DNA of 64,000 nt from CAXXFQ01 sp963674475 (GTDB lineage Bacteria > Planctomycetota > Planctomycetia > Pirellulales > Thermoguttaceae). Every line of letters starts with the position of its first letter. The stretch's first letter is position 1. The position numbers and the translations under genes were made by a program. The DNA is taken from positions 248,001 through 312,000 of the forward strand of contig CAXXFQ010000024.1 in assembly GCA_963674475.2 (NCBI GenBank). Direction: 5' to 3'. Shown here one piece after another: positions 52,077-60,901 of this stretch. The notes under the pieces were generated by a model. It did not search any database and was not told the origin of the DNA. It worked only from the letters and a program-made list of their open reading frames with translations.

Positions 52077-52512
52077 AGTAGCGGAAGAAAATTCCCTCTT
52101 TGTTGTTGGCGATCCCTGTAACCAACTTGTTAAACGCCTTGTCGGATAGCGGGCCGGGAACACCACCAGCCTCGTAGTTTCTTCTGACGTGGGCCGGGAG
52201 TTTGGCAAGTTCTTCGACAGATAGACGCGGTGGCTCCGCATAGCATTCCATTATAAGCCACGCAGTAGGCACCATCTGAGGCCACATATCAGCCGAATAT
52301 TCGGCCTCCACGGTCTCACCATACTGTCGTAATGCGGTTAAAGTTTGGTCTTTCGTCAACGACATCAAATACTTCTTTGTTTTTGCATGATCCTGTGGCG
52401 TTCCTTTACCAATAAGTTCTTTAATCTTCAACCAATAGTCGTTGTTGTCGCTTGCATAACAGACAGCGGTACAATAAACAACACAAAAAAGTATTGACAA
52501 CAAACGTTTCAT
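52018..52512 (-). pseudogene. Small secreted protein, C-terminus replaced by module F
   Basis: The frame gives 164 residues, but only about 145 are native. A signal peptide (MKRLLSILFCVVYCTAVCYA) precedes a helical domain with HAKTKKYLMSLTKDQTLTAL. From EGIFFR onward the protein is translation of the hairpin module. The helical part recalls the next gene (ARKYLESLTAEQLIVAGRD), so the two are distant paralogues. Function unknown. Confidence 0.65.
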
Positions 52513-52549
52513 TCAAGTCCTCTTTCTTAATGGAAGGCGACATAGTGCG

Positions 52550-53512
52550 CTATTCCATTGGGTTATTGCGGGCATTCCCTTTTTTGCCCATTGACTTCAG
52601 AGCTTGTATCTTCTTTTTCACCATTTTATCATCGGCTTGGCTAATCATTTTATCGAGGATGGTGTCTGCATTCGCTATATGCAAATCATCTACTACATAA
52701 TATGCAATCTGTGGCCAAAGGCTCTCCGGGTAATCCCGGTAATTAGCGACTACATGGATAACAAAATCTCTTGCAGTACCACTGCAAGGAATGCCTTGCT
52801 TGTAACAGACCGTCATGCCGGTAAGCAGTTTCTTACGTAAAATCAAAGGTGTTGTCGAATCGGAAATTAACTTCCGGGTGTTTTCCAAGTACGTGCTGAC
52901 CTGCTCTGTCAATACGTTTAACTCTTGCTCCGTCTGTGTATCCTGAAAGTCCTCCTGAAGCGTATTACTGTACTTTTTGAATAGCCTTAAAAACACATTA
53001 GCCAATCGCGTCGGAATCTTCTGACGAACACAAACAACCTCCGTTTTGTCGTTCAAGACCTTTTCGAGGCTGGCAAAGACTTGTTTTCGCTGGTGGGTCG
53101 TTAGTTTCGCATCCCATTTTCTGCCTAGAAGAATTCCAATAAGTTCGCTTCGCCAAATCGTCGGCTGGCTCTTGTCCCGTATCTCCCTTAGGATGGGAGC
53201 TATGTCACGGAGGTCGCCTGATGCGTGAGGATAGTACACGGAGAAGAAACCAAACGCGATCACTCCCTCGCCCGCACCTGGCTTACCCGAGTCGATGGCA
53301 TTCTGAATCTCCCGACCACAATCGCGCCCAGCGACTATCAATTGCTCTGCAGTCAAGGATTCCAAGTATTTCCTTGCCACCTGGGCTTCTTCTCGCGTCT
53401 TTGTTTCTTGCAGGAGCTTACGGATCGTGGGCCAACAGTGCTCTTCCGCCAATGCTGAGATGTTATGGCACACCAATCCAATAAGCAGCATAGCCATCAA
53501 AATCTTCTTCAT
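52550..53512 (-). CDS. Secreted helical protein, unknown function
   Basis: 320 residues from the ATG at 53512; GGGAGGAAA lies just upstream and a signal peptide follows (MKKILMAMLLIGLVCHNISA, cleavage near LAEE). A longer frame upstream lacks these marks. The mature protein is helical, with AQVARKYLESLTAEQLIVAG, then LREIRDKSQPTIWRSELIGI, and a late conserved-looking FVIHVVANYRDYPESLWPQI. It may be HEAT-like. It shares the KYL-SLT block with the truncated gene downstream. No function can be assigned. Confidence 0.7.
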   Translation of the reverse strand: MKKILMAMLLIGLVCHNISALAEEHCWPTIRKLLQETKTREEAQVARKYLESLTAEQLIVAGRDCGREIQNAIDSGKPGAGEGVIAFGFFSVYYPHASGDLRDIAPILREIRDKSQPTIWRSELIGILLGRKWDAKLTTHQRKQVFASLEKVLNDKTEVVCVRQKIPTRLANVFLRLFKKYSNTLQEDFQDTQTEQELNVLTEQVSTYLENTRKLISDSTTPLILRKKLLTGMTVCYKQGIPCSGTARDFVIHVVANYRDYPESLWPQIAYYVVDDLHIANADTILDKMISQADDKMVKKKIQALKSMGKKGNARNNPME

Positions 53513-53534
53513 TACGGGTTTCCTCCCCGGGAGC

Positions 53535-54245
53535 CTATAGCGAATCAAGCAACCAACCGCCGTTGATCCGTCGAAACTTGAAAGTCTTCTCATGGACTGG
53601 TGGCGATTGTCCAGGTTCCAGCGGCGATTCTCCACCCTTCGGTAAGATAGTCTTTTTTGCGCTACCGGTCGCCGTATCGTCATGCACAACCAAATGCTCC
53701 AAGTCTCCAAGGGGACAAACGGGATTTTTTTCGTGTCGCTTAGCTGCTCTCTCGTCTAAATGCTTGGCAACCGCCTCGTAGAATCCCGCTTTGTCCTTGA
53801 TGTTCGCCGTAACAACATCACGCCACAATTGCTCATCATGCGGAGGGGGGACAAACGTCTGGTCATTTTCATGCTCCGCCATGAGCTTGGCGATGTCGAT
53901 ACCATGTTTCTTCTTATACCTCTTTTCGTAGTCGTCATTGATCGCGGCACCATCAACGTATTTTTTTACAATCGCAGACGCTTCTTTGGAATGTAACATC
54001 GCGCAACCGAAGAAAGCCTCGAAGACGACGTTATTTTGTGCCTGGGAGGTCAATAGAGAAAAAACGGTGCGCGCGTCACGGTTGTCGCGTGCTTTCCGAT
54101 AGGCATCAAAAGCTGCTGTTGGTGACGGATAGCGTTTCTGATTTTCCCTCTCCATCTTGTCGTTATCACTGCTTGCACACGACGCCGCAAACAGGAAGAT
54201 CGGAACAAACAACGTCAAAACGCCTGCTGTAAAACCTCTGCTCAT
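53535..54245 (-). CDS. Putative lipoprotein, paralogue of the next gene
   Basis: 236 residues from the ATG at 54245 with GGAG about 10 bases upstream. A lipoprotein-type signal (LTLFVPIFLFAASC) ends at Cys. The mature part starts with YPSPTAAFDAYRKARDNRDA, a pattern seen in small secreted NTF2-like or DUF-type proteins of planctomycetes, and ends with KTFKFRRINGGWLLDSL. The same order of blocks occurs in the neighbour at 54371-55123 (YSSPTEVFDARRQAVRSGDW, KTFKFRRINGSWLLNSL). Function unknown; localisation to the periplasmic membrane face is inferred. Confidence 0.75.
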   Translation of the reverse strand: MSRGFTAGVLTLFVPIFLFAASCASSDNDKMERENQKRYPSPTAAFDAYRKARDNRDARTVFSLLTSQAQNNVVFEAFFGCAMLHSKEASAIVKKYVDGAAINDDYEKRYKKKHGIDIAKLMAEHENDQTFVPPPHDEQLWRDVVTANIKDKAGFYEAVAKHLDERAAKRHEKNPVCPLGDLEHLVVHDDTATGSAKKTILPKGGESPLEPGQSPPVHEKTFKFRRINGGWLLDSL

Positions 54246-54370
54246 GACATTTTCTCCGTATCGGTTCAGTTGCAGGAAAAGACCAAGCTTATTGTTGGAT
54301 TCTTCCGTCTTGTCTTCGGCATTGCTACCGCTGATTGGGCGATCATTCAAAGAGATAAATGTCATACGCC

Positions 54371-55123
54371 CTATAGTGAATTAAGGAGCCAACTACCATT
54401 GATTCGTCGAAACTTAAAGGTTTTGTCAGTCTTTCTAACTTTTTGTAATGAATCTCCAGGCTGGGGTAAAATGGTGATCTTCGCGTGACCTGTTGCCGTG
54501 TCGCCCTTGATAGTAACTTGCTCTAAATCTCCAATGATGTTTGGCTTGCGGTCTTTTTGAATAAACTTTTGTACCTCTGCGAAAAAGGCAACCTTATCTT
54601 TCGTTGCATCATAAATGGCCTGACGGGAGAGCTCTTCGTCTTTCGGCAAAGCGTCCATAGCTGCGGATTCCGGGGGGGGCGGAACCATGCCAGCCTGTCC
54701 TGTTTCCGTCCCACCGGCTCCTTTATTCTTCGACTCCCAATAAGGAATTGCCTTTGCAAGAGCCTTGTCGATCAGTTCGGCATGACCGTGCTTTCGTTTG
54801 TACGCTTCCCAGTACCTCTTTCCGGCCGCAGCCTCGGTAGGGCCAAATTTCTTCTGAATCGCTTGAAGCGTTGGGTCATTTCTCATTATGCACACGAATT
54901 GAGTCTCAAAAGGCATGTAGCGTTGGACTTCCGGAGTAAGCAGGGAATAGTACGCTCGCCAATCCCCACTGCGGACTGCCTGGCGACGAGCATCGAAAAC
55001 CTCGGTTGGAGAAGAATATGCTTTCATTGCTGGTTCCTTCTGGTCGGACGTGTCCCCGTGGCAGGCGGGCAAAAAAACCATTGAAATACATGTCAGTAGC
55101 AGGAGAGGCATGCTATGATGCAT
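54371..55123 (-). CDS. Putative lipoprotein, first of a duplicated pair
   Basis: 250 residues. The signal ends with the lipobox FLPAC. The mature protein begins YSSPTEVFDARRQAVRSGDW and ends KTFKFRRINGSWLLNSL, matching its downstream neighbour over most of its length, so the pair arose by tandem duplication. A P-rich insert (MVPPPPESAAM) lies in the middle, also present in reduced form in the neighbour (FVPPPHDEQ). Function unknown. Confidence 0.75.
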   Translation of the reverse strand: MHHSMPLLLLTCISMVFLPACHGDTSDQKEPAMKAYSSPTEVFDARRQAVRSGDWRAYYSLLTPEVQRYMPFETQFVCIMRNDPTLQAIQKKFGPTEAAAGKRYWEAYKRKHGHAELIDKALAKAIPYWESKNKGAGGTETGQAGMVPPPPESAAMDALPKDEELSRQAIYDATKDKVAFFAEVQKFIQKDRKPNIIGDLEQVTIKGDTATGHAKITILPQPGDSLQKVRKTDKTFKFRRINGSWLLNSL

Positions 55124-55199
55124 AATAAATTATTCTTTCTATAAGTGAATTATATATGTGATAATTGACCGTGAATCCTTTTGTAAAACGATTGACATT

Positions 55200-55304
55200 T
55201 GACCGGAACATCTGCGGCCCGAGCACTGCCCGGTCGGGTTGTGGTGAGTGTCAATCTTTCCACCAGTAACGAGCGATGCACCAGAGGGCGACATGCTATT
55301 AGTG
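55200..55304 (+). repeat. Zinc-ribbon gene end plus partial module, copy I
   Basis: 55200-55246 encodes the end EHCPVGLW and stop of the zinc-ribbon gene. From 55256 the module start CTTTCCACCAGTAACGAGCG follows for about 50 bases, then similarity stops before the hairpin. Confidence 0.55.
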
Positions 55305-55373
55305 TCTTGCCCCAGTTGGAATTGGAATTTTCGTTGCGGCGGGTTAGTATAACGCTAAGCGAAGGAGAATTTC

Positions 55374-55580
55374 ATGAGTGACAAGCGGCGTAGGGCCTTT
55401 TCGGCCGATCAAAAAGTGGCGATTGTGCGACGGCATCTGGTGGATGGCGTGGCGGTTTCGGATCTGTGCGACGAGTATAAAATCCAGCCGACGCAGTTCC
55501 ACCAGTGGCAGAAACTGCTCTTCGAGAACGGAGCGGCGGCCTTCGAACGACGTCGGGCCGTGCGTGGGCCTACGGCTTAA
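55374..55580 (+). pseudogene. IS3-type OrfA fragment
   Basis: 68 residues with the helix-turn-helix of IS3-type OrfA proteins: FSADQKVAIVRRHLVDGVAV, then QPTQFHQWQKLLFENGAAAF. The coiled-coil end of OrfA and all of OrfB are absent. AAGGAG precedes the ATG. It is unrelated in sequence to the intact IS3 element at 58954-60184. Confidence 0.75.
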
Positions 55581-55718
55581 TAAGATCGTACCGACGATCT
55601 GTTGCTAAGCCAAGCCACCGAATCTCGACAGCTACTGGTGCGGAAGAGCATTGTTTGACTTGCAAGTAAAAGAGTATCGTGACTGAGTTCAAGATCTGAT
55701 GGTTTCCGAAATTGATTC

Positions 55719-58700
55719 TCATCGTTCAAGCGAGATGTCGAATGCACTCGTGCCGCGGAAAGAGAATCCTACCTTAAAGCAGACACGTGTGTTCAAAGTC
55801 AAATTTTGCCAAACCTCATTAGGAACATTGTCCCGGCGAGCGAAGACCCAGTCGCTGCTCCCGTACCGCTCGAAGAAGCAGTAAGTTGCTTCGACTCTGG
55901 TAACAACGCCCTTGAATTCCGTATCAAGCGGAAAATGTAAACTGTTCCGCACTTCTGCCGATGCACGCATTCTTTCGAGTTTTTGGAATACGTCCTTGCT
56001 TTCTGAAAAACTGCCAGCTACGTAGTATTGCCGTCCCAGAAGAAGCCTAGCCTGATAGTTTGAGTCTCCAGGCACGAAAGAACGAATTAGATGGTATATG
56101 ATCTTGTCGTGATCAGGGTCCTGCTCGTCAATAAGTAGACGAGCGTACGCAAAATTTAACCGGCGGTCGTTTCGGTTTGCTTCGATTGCCTTATGGAGAA
56201 TGCCTTTCGAATTGTCATGTTGCCCCTTGTCTTCGTGAATTTTCGCAAGTCGGATTGCAATAAGGCCGTTTCTTGGATTTGCCACAAAAGCCTTCTCCAT
56301 GGCCTTTTGCGCACGCTTGGAATCCTTAAGCAACGCGGCGAAGTCAGCTTCGGCTCCCAATAAATGAGAATCACCCGGAAAGCGTTCTAATCCCTCGCTC
56401 AGATTGCCTTCAATAGCCTTAAGCAGTTTTTCAAAATGGGCTTCAGGTTCGTTGTTACGTTTAATCGAAAGCCTCAACTCGAGGATGCCAACCTTAACCA
56501 GGGTATGGTAGGCATATGAATTCTCCTCAAAGCGGTTTTTTAGGCTCGTGCAAATGGCGGCTGACTCCTTCAAGCATCGTTTCTTTTCCAGTTCTGATTT
56601 AGCAACGTCTGCCGACTTTAAGTAGTATTCGGCCATTGAATGGCGAATGCTTCTGTCATCTGGCGACCGGTCCGCAGCGCTTCTTAGCAGTTTACAGGCA
56701 GCCTTCAGATTGCCATTTGATCGATGCATTTCATAAAGAGCCATCTGGTGTAGCAGAAAGGCATCTTCCCCTATTTGCTCTCTCGCAGTGATGTAAACCT
56801 TTTCAATTAACTCGTGGGAAGCTAATACGTCCAATAGGCTTCTCCCTCGAAGAAGCCTTCTAAGGGCTTTTCTATCAACGTCATATGCATCATTTAAATG
56901 TTGCAGGCAGCGTGTGTATGCGTCATAACGCTCTTCTGGTCGTGTAAGCACTCTCGTAAAAACAATCTCGGCGATGTGCGGGTGTCGCGTTCGATAAAGG
57001 TAGTCTCGTAGCACCAGATCGTTTTTTGTATGTACAACATGCTCAAGTGGGTGAAAGAGCCGATCCTTAAAATCCTCGTAGCGAATGCCATGAATGCGGG
57101 CAATAAGATTGGCTCGAACCGGCACGCCCAGTCGATTTAAAACGCATATGGTCAAGTATAGCTGTTGGGCTTCGTGTGGAGAAATACTATTGAATTCATC
57201 AACCACGATTTTTTCGAAAGGAATACCCATTGTTGCTTCGTGCAACGCTACAAGAAGCTGCCGACCAGCTCGTTCAACAAATGCTGCTCTCCTTTCCTCA
57301 GGTGTTGCGTTCGTGAGCGATCCTAATGCGCGGTGTGTTTCGAGCAGAGTTAACAGGTCACCGACTTCAGATTTCGTCAAATATCGTAGCGTATACTCGT
57401 TTGAAACGAATGGCGAAAGGGTGGAACAACTGACATTCCATTCATTTGTTCGCTCAGCCGTTACTATCGTAAGTAACCTCCCAAGATCGCCGATCTGACG
57501 AATAAGGTTTGTTATCTCTCGAACACGGTCGGCAGCGTTGTCAACAAAGAGATAAATGTGTTCCTTGCAGAGAGTCAAGAGTTCTTGTATCGCTGTGCTA
57601 GAGATCACTCCATGCGAGTTCAGCCAAAGGCAAAGATAATTAAATTCTTTAGCCGCGTCCCATGCAATCCGCCGAAGAACTATCGACTTTCCAGCTCCAG
57701 CGTGAGCTTTTATCACAATAAGCTTTACGTCATCGCGATCCTGAGTTTCCTCAATTAAGAAATGATCAGATAGAATATTATCAGATAGGCGGCGACGGAC
57801 GTCGAGGTTCTGTTCAATCGCCGACCATCCCTTATTCAATCCTTTGTAGAAATCAGTTGGTGCAAGCGATTCTGTCTGGCTTATCCCTTTAACATAAGTG
57901 ACGTCCGTCTTCAGGAACTGCTTGCATGCGGAGGTGAGAGCCCACTCACGAACAGCAAAACGCTCAGTGATTTGGAATTCTTTTGCGTCATCCGTAATCG
58001 TTGGTATCAATCCGCGGAATTTACTCGATAACTGGCTATCCAGCTCCTTGAAAAACTCAACGAATGTTGCCGAAATTGGAGTGACTTTGTATTTCGACTC
58101 CCAAAAGCGAGTTTGAATATCGTCGACGTTGGGAGCGACGAAGTAGTATCGTGGGCGATTGTCGCCGAGGGCGTTCAATTCGAGCATTATCGCTCGAATG
58201 TCTTGATCATGAAGGCTATGGCCAACGAAGACGATTGGATGTTCAATACCCCAATCTTTAAAGGAGTTAAAAAGGCGATCTCGCCCATATTTGTGTGAAA
58301 TGTACTGATCAGTACTGAGAATAAGTGGGCATTCAGGATTATTTTGCCGTGTGATGCACCCGTGGAGTTTCAGGTATGGAACAGAAGTCGAATCTCTAAG
58401 GCGATCACTGATGCGGTCGTGGTTGTCGATGAGCACGGCAAGATCTTGTGCCGGTGTTGCGACTCCCCTATAGCCTTCTTCAACTAATAAGTCGTAATTG
58501 GTAGTACAAAGTCCGTGCCAGCGAAACGTCGGGATCAACAAATGCTCCACAGTCGGCTTGAATGGTTCGAAGATGCCACGAAGGAACTCCTGGACTGTGA
58601 GGAGATCCGCTTCGCTTATTGCGTATTCCCCGATCTGATTAAGGGGTGCGTCGGCGTACTTGCCGCCGAGGAATTTGGTTGACAACATTCCACCGAGTGC

Positions 58701-58817
58701 CTTGGCAGTTGGTGGACCATTACCAGAGTCATCTTTTGCTTCCAACGACGCCCCTGAACCTAGAAAAAGAACGGCTTGGCCTTCTCGGATTTGCGTAAGT
58801 AGGTAATCCGGTATCAT
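55719..58817 (-). CDS. SIR2 - STAND NTPase - TPR - cold-shock-like defence protein
   Basis: 1,032 residues. Residues 8-270 are a SIR2-like domain: AVLFLGSGASLEAKDD, LCTTNYDLLVEEGY (Asn107), YLKLHGCITR (His152) and FVGHSLHDQDIRAI. Such domains deplete NAD in phage defence. A P-loop NTPase follows with Walker A AHAGAGKS at 371-378 and Walker B IYLFVDNA near 421, giving a STAND-type switch. Residues about 660-950 are helical TPR-like repeats, the likely sensor. The last 70 residues (GVVTRVEATYCFFERYGSSD, then NTRVCFKVGF) resemble a cold-shock/S1-type nucleic-acid-binding fold. Architecture resembles Avs-type and other SIR2-STAND defence proteins; the cold-shock end is unusual. It stands alone between IS remnants. 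Confidence 0.85.
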   Translation of the reverse strand: MIPDYLLTQIREGQAVLFLGSGASLEAKDDSGNGPPTAKALGGMLSTKFLGGKYADAPLNQIGEYAISEADLLTVQEFLRGIFEPFKPTVEHLLIPTFRWHGLCTTNYDLLVEEGYRGVATPAQDLAVLIDNHDRISDRLRDSTSVPYLKLHGCITRQNNPECPLILSTDQYISHKYGRDRLFNSFKDWGIEHPIVFVGHSLHDQDIRAIMLELNALGDNRPRYYFVAPNVDDIQTRFWESKYKVTPISATFVEFFKELDSQLSSKFRGLIPTITDDAKEFQITERFAVREWALTSACKQFLKTDVTYVKGISQTESLAPTDFYKGLNKGWSAIEQNLDVRRRLSDNILSDHFLIEETQDRDDVKLIVIKAHAGAGKSIVLRRIAWDAAKEFNYLCLWLNSHGVISSTAIQELLTLCKEHIYLFVDNAADRVREITNLIRQIGDLGRLLTIVTAERTNEWNVSCSTLSPFVSNEYTLRYLTKSEVGDLLTLLETHRALGSLTNATPEERRAAFVERAGRQLLVALHEATMGIPFEKIVVDEFNSISPHEAQQLYLTICVLNRLGVPVRANLIARIHGIRYEDFKDRLFHPLEHVVHTKNDLVLRDYLYRTRHPHIAEIVFTRVLTRPEERYDAYTRCLQHLNDAYDVDRKALRRLLRGRSLLDVLASHELIEKVYITAREQIGEDAFLLHQMALYEMHRSNGNLKAACKLLRSAADRSPDDRSIRHSMAEYYLKSADVAKSELEKKRCLKESAAICTSLKNRFEENSYAYHTLVKVGILELRLSIKRNNEPEAHFEKLLKAIEGNLSEGLERFPGDSHLLGAEADFAALLKDSKRAQKAMEKAFVANPRNGLIAIRLAKIHEDKGQHDNSKGILHKAIEANRNDRRLNFAYARLLIDEQDPDHDKIIYHLIRSFVPGDSNYQARLLLGRQYYVAGSFSESKDVFQKLERMRASAEVRNSLHFPLDTEFKGVVTRVEATYCFFERYGSSDWVFARRDNVPNEVWQNLTLNTRVCFKVGFSFRGTSAFDISLER

Positions 58818-58965
58818 TTATGCCCCTGACTTTGATTTATCCCTAAAAAAGTGGATAGAAAAAATGGGTAGTTATGGCTCGAGAGGAAGCGGACTAAAAA
58901 ACGATGTTTTCTGGATGGTGTTGACCGGCTTTAATTTTCTGTACCAGGGGTTATGAGAGTTTCGG

Positions 58966-59862
58966 TTAGGTAACGGGTAATGGGTCAGATTTCGGGCTGT
59001 GCTGCTGGAGTGAGGGCGTAGCCCGAACGGAAGCGGCACAGCCCGCTGCAAATTTCGACGGGGATTGGTAGCCCAACGAACCGTGTGGCCGAACGTGGTT
59101 GTAGTCTTCCTGCCAGGCTTTGGCCAATCGCCGGGCAGCTTGGAGATTCTCAAATTCCTCACGAGCCAGAAGCTCGTCTCGAAGCCGACAATGGAAGCTT
59201 TCGGCATAGCCGTTTTCCCATGGGCTGCCTGGTGCTACGTAGAGCGTCTTCACGTCTACTCGCTCCAACCATTCTCGAACCGTCTTGGCGATGAACTCCG
59301 GGCCATTGTCGCTACGAATATTTCTTGGCACGCCTCGCATCGCAAAAAGTTCGGCCAGCGTATCGATCACATCTTCCGAGGTAATGCTGCCAGCCACTTT
59401 CAACGCTAAACACTCTCTTGTGAATTCATCAATGATCGACAGCCACTTTAGCGAACGCCCACTCGTCGTCCGATCAAAGATGAAATCCCATGTCCACACG
59501 TGGTCCTTATACTCTGCACGACGGCGATGACAAGCGTTCTCACCCGAGCCTAATCGTCGTCGTTTCCGCTGTTTTTGAGGCACTTTCAGCCCCTCTCGAC
59601 GCCACAGACGGTAAACCCTTGTGAAGCTCGCTCGCCAACCTTCGGCTTGCAGCAACGCGCTGATCCGACGATAGCCGAAACGAGGACGCCCGCTAACAAG
59701 TTCAAGCATCCGATCAACCAAACGCGGTTCATCGTCGCGCGGCTTCGTCTCGTAACGCTGTGTGCTACGAGGCTGCTTCAAGGCTCGGCAAGCTCGACGC
59801 TCGCTCACGCCGTGCTTCCCTTTGAGCTTTATTACCGTCTCACGTTTCCGAGAGGGGCTCAC
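58966..59862 (-). CDS. IS3-family transposase OrfB (DDE)
   Basis: 298 residues starting at a GTG that overlaps the orfA stop (GTGA). The HTH_21 region (VSERRACRALKQPRSTQRYE) precedes the integrase core with D in WTWDFIFDR, D in RSDNGPEFI and E in NGYAESFHCRLRDEL. It resembles the IS407 group. The end LGYQSPSKFAAGCAA is typical. Frame intact. Confidence 0.9.
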   Translation of the reverse strand: MSPSRKRETVIKLKGKHGVSERRACRALKQPRSTQRYETKPRDDEPRLVDRMLELVSGRPRFGYRRISALLQAEGWRASFTRVYRLWRREGLKVPQKQRKRRRLGSGENACHRRRAEYKDHVWTWDFIFDRTTSGRSLKWLSIIDEFTRECLALKVAGSITSEDVIDTLAELFAMRGVPRNIRSDNGPEFIAKTVREWLERVDVKTLYVAPGSPWENGYAESFHCRLRDELLAREEFENLQAARRLAKAWQEDYNHVRPHGSLGYQSPSKFAAGCAASVRATPSLQQHSPKSDPLPVT

Positions 59863-60143
59863 AAGTTTCCCTCTGCCACATCCCGAAGTATCTGGATATC
59901 CAGGGCTTGGTCAGCCACCAGACGCTTCAAACGCTTGTTCTCCTGTTCCAGTTCTTTCAGCCGCTTCGCCTCTTCGGCCTTCATTCCACCGTACTGCTGC
60001 CGCCAGCGATGAAACGTCTGCTCACAGATTTCCAAGGCTTGGCACGCTTCGCCGATCGTCTTGCCCGAGTTGAGCATCGCGTCCGCGTCACGAAGCTTCC
60101 TGATAATCTGCTCCGGCGTATGTCGCTTCCCGCGATTCTTCAC
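59859..60143 (-). CDS. IS3-family transposase OrfA
   Basis: 94 residues: HTH (RHTPEQIIRKLRDADAMLNS, ICEQTFHRWRQQYGGMK) and leucine-zipper end (RLKELEQENKRLKRLVADQA). It overlaps orfB by 4 bases, which allows coupled translation or a fusion by frameshift. Confidence 0.9.
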   Translation of the reverse strand: MKNRGKRHTPEQIIRKLRDADAMLNSGKTIGEACQALEICEQTFHRWRQQYGGMKAEEAKRLKELEQENKRLKRLVADQALDIQILRDVAEGNL

Positions 60144-60184
60144 AAGAGTCTCCTTCCACCCCTACAGGGCTCTGGATACTCTCA

Positions 60185-60442
60185 TACCACATGGACCAGT
60201 TTTTGAATAGCAGGCCAGTGTCCCCCAGACTCGCGAAATTTTTTTGGCTTTGGACCAGTTTTTAGGCTTTTGGGGGCTGAGTAAAATATATGGTTTTATG
60301 TCATCGGCGAGCGTTGTACAGACTTCGATAATGGTGATTATAAAGGAGGCTGTAGAGTGAAGTCAATTAGAGTAGAATGAATTTGTGCAGAATGGTTTAG
60401 CAAGCCTTTAGTACTCTTTCCCCAGGGGGTTGTGTTAGGGCT
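60185..60442. other. Stretch without a gene after the IS3 element
   Basis: The word TGGACCAGTTTTT occurs at 60189 and again at 60246 as a direct repeat. It may come from another IS end. No gene is supported. Confidence 0.4.
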
Positions 60443-60680
60443 GACAGCGCATACCGCCACCGCAAGAGCCCAAGGAACCGCCCACTCCCCCCTACCTCGC
60501 CTTCGGCTCGTACCAGCTCAAAACCCCGCCAAGCCGTTCGTGCCGTACGGGCTCGCCAAGTTCAAGCGTCTCGACTTCCTCTCGTTTCGTTTCATCGAAG
60601 TTCGGTGGGAGGAAGCTGGTGCCGCGGTGCGGTCGGCGGTGGTGGTAGTAATCGAGGTATTCGGTTAGGATGTGCCGGAG
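60443..60680 (-). pseudogene. C-terminal fragment of the repeated IS transposase
   Basis: Encodes RHILTEYLDYYHHRRPHRGT, then EVETLELGEPVRHERLGGVL and ends YEPKAR, with several substitutions not seen in intact copies. It is cut just past TGTGCCGGAGG, close to the break point of the fragment at 40434-40612. Confidence 0.7.
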
Positions 60681-60901
60681 GGTACATCTCACCTGATGGA
60701 CGCATCAAGCCTTTTTATCCAAAATCCCCCCTTGAGACGAAGGTCTACCCGGTTTGAAGCAGTGAAAGAATACTAAAACGTCATAAATATTATAAAAACA
60801 TGGGGGTTGAGAGAGATGGTGTTGATTTGGGTGATATTGAGAATTTCCGAAAGTTGACTGACTTTAATATGGCAAATTCAAATAAATAAAAAGGAAATTA
60901 T

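Larger units (their letters stand above)
58954..60184 (-). mobile_element. IS3-family element
   Basis: About 1.23 kb bounded by the inverted words TGAGAGTTTC (58954) and, on the other strand, TGAGAGTATC (60184). It contains orfA and orfB in the usual order. No clear target duplication was seen. The boundaries are tentative. Confidence 0.6.

Noticed and set aside
53513..53710. Longer N-terminus for the secreted protein at 52550-53512
   Set aside because: The extension is rich in R and W, lacks a ribosome-binding site, and would bury a clear signal peptide.
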